A stretch of 64,000 nucleotides of DNA from Fontibacillus phaseoli (GTDB taxonomy: Bacteria > Bacillota > Bacilli > Paenibacillales > Paenibacillaceae): positions 1-64,000 of the forward strand of contig NZ_QPJW01000008.1 of the NCBI RefSeq assembly GCF_003337355.1, given 5' to 3'. Both the position numbers and the translations under genes were made by a program. A model generated the notes under the pieces. That model was not told the DNA's origin, searched no databases, and saw only the letters and a list, made by a program, of their open reading frames with translations. How positions within the stretch are numbered: the first letter of the stretch is position 1; every line of letters begins with the position of its first letter. Positions 17,665 to 25,806 of this stretch are shown here, one piece after another.

Positions 17665-18603
17665 ATGAATACGCAACAACGCAAGCTGGTTTTTTCCATA
17701 ACCGTCCTGTATACGATGTTGATTCTGTATTTTATTTTCTTCGCTTTCGGCAGAACAGGTACCGTTGAGCACATGACCGGATACACTTTTATTTTTTTGC
17801 CGGACAATTTTTACAAGCTGCCAAGCGTTTCCGATCTTCTGCATCCTACGCTAATGGATTTCGTGGGGTTTGGAAATACCGTAGCTTTCATCCCTTTCGG
17901 CATCTTGATTCCGATGCTATATCGGACCCGCTTTATTCGATTTATTTCCTTGTTCTTCCTATCCATTCTCGTGGTTGAAACCATACAGGCCTTAACTTTG
18001 CTCGGCAGCTTTGATATGAACGATGCGATTCAGAATTCTTTGGGCGCGGCGGTCGGATTCGGGGCATATAAATTTGGAGTTCGTACAAACAACGTGTGGA
18101 GAAATATGATCACTATAGGCGTTTCCATGATCGTCCTTCTGGCGGGGTTATGGGTGGCCTGCGGGCTGGTAGACAAAGCGTTCACCAAACACGAAGGTCC
18201 CGTTGTAGCTCTAAATGAACTGAAAGATAGCTCCGGCGATACATCCACTGGAACCGATCTGTACAGTTTTAAAATTGGCGGACAAAACATAGAACCCCAA
18301 CACAATGTCTTTAGCGCCGGCGGCAAAAAGGTGGAGACGTACACGTATGCGTTAGGCAAAAAGCAGCTTGTTCTTTCCGGGTACTATGGTATTCCCGATG
18401 ATCCAAGCGGGGATTTTTCCGGGAGCATAAGCATTTCGGTGGATGGTCATGAACTACTTTCCAATTCTGAAGAATATCAACGCCGCGAGCCGGAAAAGTT
18501 TGAGATCCCCCTCGAATCGGCAGGCGAGCTGAGTATCACTCTAGAGGGAAATGAGCAGCTTTGGGATATCGGATTCAGGGAGATGAAGTATTTCTGGAAC
18601 TGA
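17665..18603 (+). CDS. VanZ family membrane protein
   Basis: A 312-residue protein. The N-terminal 170 residues hold about five membrane segments with VanZ-family features: an early TM, DFVGFGNTVAFIPFGILIPML, VVETIQAL and FDMNDAIQNSLGAAVGFG. The C-terminal 130 residues are predicted extracellular (beta-rich, no domain I recognise). VanZ proteins give low-level teicoplanin or lipoglycopeptide tolerance in some hosts, though most homologues are uncharacterised. The ATG follows AAAGGAG. Confidence 0.85.
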   Translation: MNTQQRKLVFSITVLYTMLILYFIFFAFGRTGTVEHMTGYTFIFLPDNFYKLPSVSDLLHPTLMDFVGFGNTVAFIPFGILIPMLYRTRFIRFISLFFLSILVVETIQALTLLGSFDMNDAIQNSLGAAVGFGAYKFGVRTNNVWRNMITIGVSMIVLLAGLWVACGLVDKAFTKHEGPVVALNELKDSSGDTSTGTDLYSFKIGGQNIEPQHNVFSAGGKKVETYTYALGKKQLVLSGYYGIPDDPSGDFSGSISISVDGHELLSNSEEYQRREPEKFEIPLESAGELSITLEGNEQLWDIGFREMKYFWN

Positions 18604-18773
18604 GCCGGGTGCCTGGTCGCCGGAGAAGAGGTTTTTCGGCATAGCGACTTTTATCACTGATTAAATCATCACATCGCAAGTAAGATGTTAAAATATCAGA
18701 ACGGCAACAGAACTTCATTAACTTCATAATTCGCAAGCTATGATTGCTATGGATCACACTATAGCAGGAGCAG

Positions 18774-18840
18774 CTTCTGGAGAGACTGCGGGATTTCCGC
18801 GGCGCCGAAGGGTTCACAATCTCAGGCAAAAGGACAGAAG
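18774..18840 (+). ncRNA. Single-aptamer glycine riboswitch
   Basis: The segment has the gcvT-motif order: closing stem CTTCTG (18774-18779) with CAGAAG (18835-18840), then GGAGAG, GGCGCCGAAGG and CTCAGGCAAAAGGACAG. These match the second aptamer of known glycine riboswitches closely. I see no second full aptamer on either side, so this is a singleton type. It is followed about 80 bases later by an intrinsic terminator and then the amino-acid permease gene. Confidence 0.9.
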
Positions 18841-18920
18841 AGTACTGAATATTTATTTGTCATGCTGATCGCTATCGCTATTAGCAGGGCAGATACTATT
18901 TAATATTCTTTATGAACCGG

Positions 18921-18950
18921 GAGATTGGATGACATCCGATCTCTTTTTTG
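18921..18950 (+). terminator. Expression-platform terminator of the glycine riboswitch
   Basis: GAGATTGGAT (18921-18930) pairs with ATCCGATCTC (18934-18943), followed by six Ts. It lies 41 bases upstream of the permease ATG, so glycine binding probably controls read-through. The direction of control cannot be told by eye. Confidence 0.85.
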
Positions 18951-18962
18951 TTTGTACCAAAG

Positions 18963-18976
18963 TAATGTATACATTA
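18963..18976. promoter_or_regulatory. Perfect 14-base palindrome before the permease RBS
   Basis: TAATGTATACATTA is fully self-complementary and ends where the ribosome site AAGGGGG begins. It could be a protein operator or a small hairpin affecting translation, adding a second layer to riboswitch control. Confidence 0.45.
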
Positions 18977-18990
18977 AGGGGGAATTAGGT

Positions 18991-20367
18991 ATGGCACAAC
19001 CGGAATTAAAGAGAGAGCTGGCCAATCGTCATGTTCAACTCATCGCCATCGGAGGCACTATTGGTACGGGATTATTTTTAGGTTCGGGCAAAGCGATCCA
19101 GCAGGCCGGTCCGTCCATCATGATTACATATCTGATCGTGGGGATCGCCGTATTCTTTGTGATGAGGGCGCTAGGGGAACTGCTGTTGTCCAAAGCGGGT
19201 TATCAATCGTTCACGGACATTGCCGAAGACTATCTCGGACCGCGGGCCGCATTCATTACCGGCTGGACCTATTGGTTTTGCTGGATCATGACGGCGATGG
19301 CGGACGTTATCGCGGTGGGCGTATACGTACAATATTGGTTCGATATCCCGCAGTGGGTACCGGCCATCATCTGCCTGATCATTTTATTGGGGCTCAATCT
19401 GTTAACCGTAAAAAATTTTGGAGAACTGGAATTTTGGTTTGCGTTAATCAAAGTCATCACGATACTCGCCTTAATCGGCATTGGGATCATTTTGCTGATC
19501 ATGGGATTCAAGACGGATGCAGGATCGGTCACGGTAACAAACCTCTGGAAACACGGGGGCGTTTTTCCGAACGGTATTACAGGATTCCTATTTTCTTTTC
19601 AAATGGTGGTCTTCGCTTATGTCGGCGTGGAATTGGTGGGCGTATCGGCAGCGGAAACCTCCAATCCGGAAAAAAACATCCCATCGGCGATCAATAAAAT
19701 ACCGTTGCGGATTTTGTTTTTCTACGTTGGCGCTCTTTTCGTCTTGCTGTGCATCAACCCATGGACTCAACTCAATGCCTTCGAAAGTCCTTTTGTGAAA
19801 ACCTTTAGTTTGGTAGGGATTCCGCTTGCCGCAGGCATTATTAACTTCGTCGTATTGACTTCGGCCGCTTCCGCCTGCAACAGCGGGATGTTCTCGACAA
19901 GCCGGATTCTTTATAATTTGAGCAAGAACCGGCAGGCCTCGCCTCACTTCGGAAAATTGAATAAAAATCATGTGCCGGGCAACTCGCTATTTATTTCCAC
20001 GCTGGTCATCTCCGCGGGGGCTCTTTTGAGCAAGCTCATTCCGGAGCAAGCTTTTGGAATCGTGACTACCATAAGCGCCATTTGTTTCATCTGGGTTTGG
20101 GGCGTCGTTCTCGTATGCCATATCAAATATAAGAAAACCCGGCCGGATTTGCAGGCTAAGTCGAAATTCAAGGCGCCCTTCACGCCGGCCGTGAATTATG
20201 CCGTCTTGACGTTGTTTGCCGGGATTCTCATTATAATGCTAATCGCTACAGAAACGCGTCCGGCTTTATTGTTTACGCCTCTATGGTTTATTCTATTATT
20301 CATCTTGTATTCGATCGGAAGCAAAAAGGGAAAGAGCAGTCAGGATCAGAGCATGACCCATTCATGA
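18991..20367 (+). CDS. Amino acid permease of the AAT family, probable glycine/alanine-type uptake
   Basis: A 458-residue transporter with twelve membrane segments. The N-terminal block LANRHVQLIAIGGTIGTGLFLGSGKAIQQAGPS is the AAT/APC signature. The closest pattern is the CycA (D-serine/D-alanine/glycine) branch. The ATG follows AAGGGGG. The glycine riboswitch in its leader independently points to glycine as substrate. It is monocistronic, with a terminator at 20405. Confidence 0.92.
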   Translation: MAQPELKRELANRHVQLIAIGGTIGTGLFLGSGKAIQQAGPSIMITYLIVGIAVFFVMRALGELLLSKAGYQSFTDIAEDYLGPRAAFITGWTYWFCWIMTAMADVIAVGVYVQYWFDIPQWVPAIICLIILLGLNLLTVKNFGELEFWFALIKVITILALIGIGIILLIMGFKTDAGSVTVTNLWKHGGVFPNGITGFLFSFQMVVFAYVGVELVGVSAAETSNPEKNIPSAINKIPLRILFFYVGALFVLLCINPWTQLNAFESPFVKTFSLVGIPLAAGIINFVVLTSAASACNSGMFSTSRILYNLSKNRQASPHFGKLNKNHVPGNSLFISTLVISAGALLSKLIPEQAFGIVTTISAICFIWVWGVVLVCHIKYKKTRPDLQAKSKFKAPFTPAVNYAVLTLFAGILIIMLIATETRPALLFTPLWFILLFILYSIGSKKGKSSQDQSMTHS

Positions 20368-20404
20368 GGTATGTCTATTGTTGTATGAAAACGGATAGGG
20401 AAAG

Positions 20405-20426
20405 GCACCCGAGAAGGGTGCTTTTC
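20405..20426 (+). terminator. Intrinsic terminator of the permease gene
   Basis: GCACCC (20405-20410) pairs with GGGTGC (20416-20421) and is followed by TTTT. The flanking AAAG/TTTT extends the stem. Confidence 0.7.
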
Positions 20427-20553
20427 AAGTGACCTCGTTTATTCAAAAGTTACCTCTTCCTGTTGAAGAAAGCCAAAGAGCCCCGGCGAAAAGGGACTTT
20501 GGGGTCAAGCGTCGAAGAAAGAGATTATATAAACGAAGGGACGATAATAAATC

Positions 20554-21624
20554 ATGAAAATCATGAACTTGACATCGGTGCCTGCCGAATATCTAAAGTC
20601 AGTTAATGAAGAGCTTCAAGGTACGGTTCAAGAGGTCTCCTATGAGGTAAACAACTATATTCATTTGTCGCGACAGCTTGTAACAGATCGGAACATCGAT
20701 ATCAGGTCAGCAGGAAGAGAAACCGTTGCGGGTGATGCCATATTGAAGAAATGCAACATATATTTGCCTGCGGGTTATGACCCGGATGACACTACTGTCA
20801 GATATAATACATTGTATTTGCTTCATGGAGTAGGCGGGGACCAAAATGATTGGTTAAGCGGCAACGGTAAGGTTGAAGGACGATTTATTGTTTGCAATAT
20901 ATTCGACAATCTCATCGCAAACGGCGATATCGATCCGCTGATCATCGTGTTTCCTAACGGAAGAAGCGCGCATGACTGGACGGATAGTTCCTTCAATTCC
21001 GAGGGAACCAATTTACTGGGATTTTATTACTTCGACTATGAGCTGAGGTATGATCTGGTTCCATTTATAGAGTCTAACTACAAAACCTACGCGGATATAA
21101 CAGACAGATCACCTGAGGGAATCTTATATAACCGCACGCGCAGAGCTATCGCCGGGCTTTCGATGGGGGGAATGCAAGCCCTGAATCTGATTCTCGGCGG
21201 TTACAGATATGATTCGACGCGATTCACTGGAACCAAGAGTTCCTGGGACAACGGGCTGGATAAAACGGTGCTCGCGCCTGGAATGATAGATTTATTTACT
21301 TATGTCGGGGCTTTTTCAAACGCTCCCACGTCGAGTGACGGCAAGGTTCTTGGAACAAGTCTCGCATCATGCAATTATGAGCTCCACTTGCTGTATATGA
21401 CCTGTGGAGATGCCGATGATGTCGCAATTGCCAGCTATGCAAATTCGATAGATGGCCTTTTAGACCAAGCAGGTAATCATCTCCATCATTATTATCAAAT
21501 TCTGATTAAGGATGGTTTGCATGATTTTAATGTTTGGAATAATGGTGTCTACAATTATAGTCGATTGATATTCAGGAATGGCGATGAGGATCAAATGCCC
21601 GATGTTGTTCGGAAGACGCTTTAA
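20554..21624 (+). CDS. Feruloyl-esterase-like alpha/beta hydrolase
   Basis: A 356-residue esterase of the group related to the XynZ feruloyl esterase domain. The oxyanion-region motif is LYLLHGVGGDQNDW, the nucleophile elbow is IAGLSMGGMQA, the acidic residue is probably in TCGDADDV, and the catalytic His is in KDGLHDFNVWN. There is no signal peptide, so it should act in the cytoplasm on esters taken up from plant cell-wall breakdown. That setting agrees with the cytoplasmic GH3 enzyme at 45 kb. The ATG at 20554 has GAAGGGA about 12 bases upstream. Confidence 0.88.
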   Translation: MKIMNLTSVPAEYLKSVNEELQGTVQEVSYEVNNYIHLSRQLVTDRNIDIRSAGRETVAGDAILKKCNIYLPAGYDPDDTTVRYNTLYLLHGVGGDQNDWLSGNGKVEGRFIVCNIFDNLIANGDIDPLIIVFPNGRSAHDWTDSSFNSEGTNLLGFYYFDYELRYDLVPFIESNYKTYADITDRSPEGILYNRTRRAIAGLSMGGMQALNLILGGYRYDSTRFTGTKSSWDNGLDKTVLAPGMIDLFTYVGAFSNAPTSSDGKVLGTSLASCNYELHLLYMTCGDADDVAIASYANSIDGLLDQAGNHLHHYYQILIKDGLHDFNVWNNGVYNYSRLIFRNGDEDQMPDVVRKTL

Positions 21625-21689
21625 CCGCACGGAAAAAGCAGTCACGATAGGAGCAATTCCATACACAGTAAGGACGAGGAAAATTAGCA

Positions 21690-21733
21690 CAGGATACTCT
21701 TTTCCATTTGGAAAAGGGTATCCTGTTTTTTTC
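21690..21733 (+). terminator. Strong intrinsic terminator of the esterase gene
   Basis: CAGGATACTCTTTTCC (21690-21705) pairs with GGAAAAGGGTATCCTG (21710-21725, one wobble), followed by TTTTTTT. Confidence 0.9.
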
Positions 21734-21786
21734 TGGCAGCGGCTAGTATTAGTATTCTTATACCGATATTTTCCTTCTTATGGATC

Positions 21787-21802
21787 TGTGACAAATTTCT
21801 CA
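21787..21802 (+). promoter_or_regulatory. Crp/Fnr-like site before the flavodiiron operon
   Basis: TGTGA-N6-TCTCA differs from the Bacillus Fnr/Crp consensus TGTGA-N6-TCACA at one base. It lies about 100 bases upstream of the flavodiiron gene. A Crp/Fnr regulator with a TGTGA-type recognition helix is encoded at 24811, making it the natural candidate to bind here. Confidence 0.55.
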
Positions 21803-21898
21803 AATTGTGATTCAAATCCTGATTGAATTTTTCTTAGTGGGATAGGATGGGGTCAGTTAGTCAAACACAAAGAGCCAATAGGAGGGCGAGTGAAAGAG

Positions 21899-23131
21899 AT
21901 GAATAAAATCGATATAGCCAAGGACATATACTGGGTAGGAAAAATAGACGATCGTGAGGTGCCGTTCCACCGTTTGATTCTCGCTAAAGGGACGACGTAC
22001 AATGCTTATTTGCTCAAAACAGCCAAACCAACCGTGATCGATACGGTAGATATGGAATTTGGCCGGGAGTTTGTTGAGTATTTGAGTGAATTTATTGACC
22101 CGAATGACATTCAATATATCGTTATTAATCATACGGAGCCTGACCACTCCGGAGGTCTAGCGGCACTTGCAGGCAGAGCGCCTAATGCAACGATTGTGTG
22201 CACGGAATTAGCGGTTAACGAGTTAAAAGAAATGTATAAGCTTCATTCGAGAAACTTCCTGGTTGTAAAGGATGGCGACACGCTGGATATCGGCGGCAAA
22301 ACCTTGAAATTCAAAGAAACCCCTTACCTGCATACGGAAGAAACGATGATTACGTATTGTATCGAGGATAAAATTTTGTTCCCTTGCGATATTTTCAGTA
22401 CACATGTTGCGACAACAGGGTCTCTCTTTGCAGATGAAGCCGGTCATGATATTACGGAGGACTTTGTCGGCTACTATAATGCGATCATTCATCCGCATCG
22501 CAGATACGTGCGTACATTGATTCAGGCCCTGGAGGATCTGGATGTGCGAATGATCGCCCCTTCACACGGCTATATTTTGCGGACAGACATTCAGAAATAT
22601 ATAGACCTCTATGCCACTTTAAGCGCAAATACCGTTGATAACAAACGAGTAACTATCGTGTATACAACGATTAAGAACAATACGAAAAAAGTAGCGGAGC
22701 AGCTGAAGCATTTCTTTGAAGAGAACCAAATTCAGACTACGGTATTTAATTCGGATAAAACAGATAAAGCGGAGATTATCGCAAGTATTCAAGCCGCGGA
22801 TGCCGTATGGATCGGAAGCTCAACCAAATATGCAGATATAATCGGGAACCTGGAAGAGTTGCTGATGGATCTGAAGGAACTGAATTTGGAGGGCAAGATT
22901 GCCGCAGCCTTTGGTTCTTATGGATGGAGCGGGGAAGCTATCGAAGTCATTCAGGACTATCTATTGCAGACGAATATGAATGTACAAACTACTTCCCAAG
23001 TCATCAAATCAACGGGGATGACGCATGTCGAGTTCCCGGTCCGCGTCCGGTTTGCCCCTAAAAATGAGCAGTCGAAAAAAATCGAGCACGCCGCGGCCTT
23101 TGTCACCGATTTGCTGCAAAGCGCAATCTAA
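21899..23131 (+). CDS. Flavodiiron protein (A-type flavoprotein, O2/NO reductase)
   Basis: A 410-residue two-domain enzyme. The metallo-beta-lactamase-like diiron domain carries HTEPDH (His, Glu, Asp, His ligands), a further His in TPYLHTEETM, the Asp of PCDIFSTH and the His of APSHGYI. A flavodoxin domain follows from about residue 255 (VYTTIKNNTKKVAEQL, then GSYGWSGEAIEVI). Such enzymes reduce O2 to water or NO to N2O with electrons from rubredoxin. A GTG nine bases upstream is the alternative start and is closer to the GGAGGG site. Reductase and rubredoxin genes follow in the same operon. Confidence 0.95.
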   Translation: MNKIDIAKDIYWVGKIDDREVPFHRLILAKGTTYNAYLLKTAKPTVIDTVDMEFGREFVEYLSEFIDPNDIQYIVINHTEPDHSGGLAALAGRAPNATIVCTELAVNELKEMYKLHSRNFLVVKDGDTLDIGGKTLKFKETPYLHTEETMITYCIEDKILFPCDIFSTHVATTGSLFADEAGHDITEDFVGYYNAIIHPHRRYVRTLIQALEDLDVRMIAPSHGYILRTDIQKYIDLYATLSANTVDNKRVTIVYTTIKNNTKKVAEQLKHFFEENQIQTTVFNSDKTDKAEIIASIQAADAVWIGSSTKYADIIGNLEELLMDLKELNLEGKIAAAFGSYGWSGEAIEVIQDYLLQTNMNVQTTSQVIKSTGMTHVEFPVRVRFAPKNEQSKKIEHAAAFVTDLLQSAI

Positions 23132-23158
23132 ATGGTTAAAACGAGGGAGGGTGAAATC

Positions 23159-24394
23159 ATGACGAAGAACTATTGTATCATTGGAACGGGCGTCGCTGCG
23201 GTCAACGCGGCAAAAGCTATTCGGGATCAAGACCCGGAAGGGAATATCCTGATCTTCGGATCCGAAGATTCGCTACCTTATAACCGCATTAAATTGTCCA
23301 AGGATTTATACGGCGATTTGCGCAGTGAGAAAGTGTTGATCAAGAAAGAGGCGTGGTACCAGAAGCAACAAATCCGGACGTTCCCGAACACAGCCATCAC
23401 GCAAATTGATGTGAAAGAACAAGTTTTAGTTACTTCTGCAGGCGAGCGTATCTCCTACGATAAGTTGCTTATATGCACCGGGGCGAAGAACCGGAAGCTG
23501 CCGCTTCCCGGTTTCGACAAGCAAGGGGTATATACGATCCGTGAAATGCATGAGGCAGAGGCGTTCAAGACCTATATTGAAGACAAATCAAGCATCGTGA
23601 ATATCGGCGGAGGCATTCAAGGATTGGAGACCGCATGGTCGATCGTGAAAGCCGGCAAAAAAGTAACCATACTGGAAGCTGCCCCCCGGCTGATGGCCAG
23701 ACAATTGGATGAACAAGCGAGTTCCATTCTAAAACAGAAGATGGAGGCGGCAGGCGTAGATGTCCTGTTGCGGGCGGCAGTTCAGCAGGTTGTAGGGGAA
23801 GAAGCCGTAGCAGGGATCCAAGTCAATGAATCAACGATACCTTGCGACAGTGTCATTTATTCCATCGGAGTTATTCCGAATTTAGACCTTGTTGCGAACA
23901 CGCCAGTAACCACCAAACAAGGAATTGTCGTCAATGACTATATGGAGACGAATGTTCCTGATGTATATGCGGCAGGAGATGTTACCGAGTGGAATGGTGC
24001 GGTTGAAGGCTTATGGGACCGTGCGATGGATCAAGGGAAGGTAGCGGGCAAGAATATGGCCTTCCAAGGGACGGAAGTCTATCGGAAGACGATCCCGTTG
24101 ACGGTGTTTAACGCATTCGATCTTGCCTTATTCTCTATGGGGGTTGTCGATGAGTCGCAGTGTGATACCACCTTGGTTGAAGAAGACGCTGCTGCCGGTA
24201 AATACACGAGATTGTTCTTCGCGAATGGAACCCTTGTCGGCGTTATTTCATTTGAAAGTGTCGTTGCGGCAGCGCCGTATAAATCAGCGATTGAAAATCA
24301 AGTATCTTTGGCTGGACTGGACCTGAAGACGTTGTCGATTCAAGACGTAATGACCGTGATCAAAGAGCGGCTTGCAACACCAATTACTGCGTAA
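23159..24394 (+). CDS. NADH:rubredoxin reductase-type FAD oxidoreductase
   Basis: A 411-residue pyridine nucleotide-disulfide oxidoreductase-fold protein. The N-terminal FAD motif is [16 protein letters not shown], the NAD motif is [29 protein letters not shown], and the second FAD contact is [10 protein letters not shown]. The C-terminal domain matches NirB/rubredoxin-reductase-like proteins. The ATG at 23159 has GAGGGAGGG 6 bases upstream. It is preceded by a flavodiiron gene and followed by rubredoxin, so it very probably passes NADH electrons to that rubredoxin. Confidence 0.9.
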   Translation: MTKNYCIIGTGVAAVNAAKAIRDQDPEGNILIFGSEDSLPYNRIKLSKDLYGDLRSEKVLIKKEAWYQKQQIRTFPNTAITQIDVKEQVLVTSAGERISYDKLLICTGAKNRKLPLPGFDKQGVYTIREMHEAEAFKTYIEDKSSIVNIGGGIQGLETAWSIVKAGKKVTILEAAPRLMARQLDEQASSILKQKMEAAGVDVLLRAAVQQVVGEEAVAGIQVNESTIPCDSVIYSIGVIPNLDLVANTPVTTKQGIVVNDYMETNVPDVYAAGDVTEWNGAVEGLWDRAMDQGKVAGKNMAFQGTEVYRKTIPLTVFNAFDLALFSMGVVDESQCDTTLVEEDAAAGKYTRLFFANGTLVGVISFESVVAAAPYKSAIENQVSLAGLDLKTLSIQDVMTVIKERLATPITA

Positions 24395-24411
24395 CGAATA
24401 TAAAGGAGACG

Positions 24412-24594
24412 ATGAACATGGAACCGATGAAAAAATACATCTGTATCCCTTGTGGATACATTTATGATCCCGCTGTAGGAGATCCGGACGAGGATGTTGA
24501 GCCAGGCACTGCATTTGTGGATTTGCCTGAAGATTGGGTCTGCCCTGTATGCGGGGAAGACAAGGATCAATTCGAAGAGGTTCCGGAGCAATAG
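24412..24594 (+). CDS. Rubredoxin
   Basis: A 60-residue protein with the two CxxC iron knuckles, [10 protein letters not shown] and [13 protein letters not shown], and the usual acidic surface. It carries single electrons from the preceding reductase to the flavodiiron protein. AAAGGAG precedes the ATG at 24412; a second in-frame ATG lies six bases later. It is the last gene of the three-gene operon and is closed by a terminator. Confidence 0.97.
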   Translation: MNMEPMKKYICIPCGYIYDPAVGDPDEDVEPGTAFVDLPEDWVCPVCGEDKDQFEEVPEQ

Positions 24595-24630
24595 GATCTA
24601 TACGATGTGATGAATTACTCTTAGCCATAG

Positions 24631-24678
24631 ACGCCTCCCGCCTATTTGTAGGATACAAATTCCAGGGAGGCGTTTTTG
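24631..24678 (+). terminator. Intrinsic terminator of the rubredoxin operon
   Basis: ACGCCTCCC (24631-24639) pairs with GGGAGGCGT (24665-24673), with an inner ATTTGTA/TACAAAT stem, and is followed by TTTTTG. Confidence 0.88.
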
Positions 24679-24683
24679 TGCAG

Positions 24684-24703
24684 TTTGTGCTTATAAACAC
24701 AAA
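24684..24703. promoter_or_regulatory. Crp/Fnr-type palindrome upstream of the Crp/Fnr gene
   Basis: TTTGTGCTTATAAACACAAA is a 20-base palindrome with a single mismatched pair. Its core, TGTGC-N6-ACACA, is close to the TGTGA-N6-TCACA consensus. It lies between the rubredoxin terminator and the regulator gene and is a likely autoregulatory site. Confidence 0.6.
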
Positions 24704-24736
24704 GTCACCCCCATTCCCATGGTATATTATTCTCGC

Positions 24737-24751
24737 TGATACTCATTATCA
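24737..24751. promoter_or_regulatory. Fur-box-like 7-1-7 palindrome
   Basis: TGATACT-C-ATTATCA differs from the Bacillus Fur 7-1-7 box TGATAAT-N-ATTATCA at one base. It is 60 bases upstream of the Crp/Fnr ATG, suggesting iron control of the regulator. This is inference from the consensus. Confidence 0.5.
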
Positions 24752-24810
24752 TCGGGAGTGACTGGGATCTAAAAGAACGATGTACTATTTCGAATTAGGG
24801 TGGTGCCTAT

Positions 24811-25530
24811 ATGAAAGAACATTCCTGTAACCATGATCCAAACCGGAGGAAGGCTCCTTGCCCCAAGAAGGTTCCGATTTTTCAAGCTTTGTCTGATGAG
24901 GAGATCCTGAAGATTGCGCAAATGACCAGACATATTCAATATAGTAAAGGACAGATGCTGTTAAATGAAGGCGAGAAATCGGACAAATTGTTTATCGTCA
25001 ACCACGGGCAAGTCAAGGTCTCCAAATTTACGATAGATGGTAAGGAACAAATTCTATATCTGCTGACCAGCGGGGAATTTTTCGGAGAGCTGCATTTATT
25101 TAACCCGGATGAAACCCATAATTTCAGTGTTTATGCGATTGAAGATACTGAAATATGCTTGTTAACAAAAGAATCGATGGACCGGATTATGGAGGATAAC
25201 CCCGAAATTTCAATTAAGCTATTAACGGCGGTGACCCAAAGGCTGGCTCATACAGAGAATTTGGCGCAAAATCTGGCAACGAAGAATTCAGAGGTACGCG
25301 TAGCGCATATGATTCTGGAATTTTGTCAGAAATTCGGCAGAGATCGTAAAGAGGGAGTGTTGATCGAATTGCCGATTTCGCGTGAGGAAATGGCTAGTTA
25401 TGTCGGGGTTACCCGGGAGACGATTAGCCGAAAACTCAGCAAATTCGAAAAATTAGGGTTCATATCCTTATCCGGTAATAAACAACTACTCGTCAAAAAA
25501 CACAATGCTCTGCGCGAATATATTCAGTGA
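24811..25530 (+). CDS. Crp/Fnr family transcriptional regulator with N-terminal cysteines
   Basis: A 239-residue regulator with a cyclic-nucleotide-binding-like beta-barrel (about residues 25-125), a long dimer helix and a C-terminal winged HTH (EEMASYVGVTRETISRKLSKFEKLGFI). The recognition helix has RE..SR, combining the Arg-Glu pair that reads TGTGA in CRP with the Ser-Arg of FNR. Cysteines are at 6, 17, 116 and 172. C116 aligns with the internal Cys of E. coli FNR, so redox sensing by an Fe-S cluster or a disulfide (as in Lactobacillus FLP) is possible. The adjacent rubredoxin/flavodiiron operon is the probable target. Confidence 0.88.
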   Translation: MKEHSCNHDPNRRKAPCPKKVPIFQALSDEEILKIAQMTRHIQYSKGQMLLNEGEKSDKLFIVNHGQVKVSKFTIDGKEQILYLLTSGEFFGELHLFNPDETHNFSVYAIEDTEICLLTKESMDRIMEDNPEISIKLLTAVTQRLAHTENLAQNLATKNSEVRVAHMILEFCQKFGRDRKEGVLIELPISREEMASYVGVTRETISRKLSKFEKLGFISLSGNKQLLVKKHNALREYIQ

Positions 25531-25603
25531 CATAACAAGCATTTACATTGCGATTTATTAGGTTAGGATATCAGAACGGCAATAATCAATTCATGAGGCT
25601 TGG

Positions 25604-25628
25604 AAAGGCATCCTGTGGGGTGCCTTTT
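25604..25628 (+). terminator. Intrinsic terminator 1 after the Crp/Fnr gene
   Basis: AAAGGCATCC (25604-25613) pairs with GGGTGCCTTT (25618-25627), followed by further Ts. Confidence 0.78.
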
Positions 25629-25669
25629 GATTTTGTTCTATGGATGATAGGCTGAATCGTATCAAAAGT

Positions 25670-25696
25670 GGCTCATGAGTGAGCCTTTTTGTTTTT
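25670..25696 (+). terminator. Intrinsic terminator 2 after the Crp/Fnr gene
   Basis: GGCTCA (25670-25675) pairs with TGAGCC (25680-25685) around TGAG, followed by TTTTTGTTTTT. Confidence 0.7.
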
Positions 25697-25705
25697 CGAT
25701 AATAG

Positions 25706-25751
25706 GGTGTTCGCCAAATGCCGGGCGAACACCAAAGTGTTACGCTATAAT
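25706..25751 (+). promoter_or_regulatory. Inverted repeat overlapping the promoter of the LytTR operon
   Basis: GGTGTTCGCC (25706-25715) and GGCGAACACC (25724-25733) are exact complements separated by 8 bases. A TATAAT -10 box lies at 25746-25751, so the repeat covers the -35 position. It fits an operator controlling the following three genes. Confidence 0.55.
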
Positions 25752-25806
25752 ACAAGCATCAAGATGTTTGAAGCCAATCTTCATACGAAAAGAAAGGAGC
25801 GACCAT

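Noticed and set aside
18640..18760. A first aptamer of a tandem glycine riboswitch
   Set aside because: The sequence upstream lacks the GGAGAG, CGAAGG and CAGGCAAAAGGAC elements; only one aptamer can be supported.
20455..20535. Possible riboswitch before the esterase gene
   Set aside because: A CCAAAG/CTTTGG pairing around CCCC and GGG is visible, but no known consensus or stable nested fold could be worked out.
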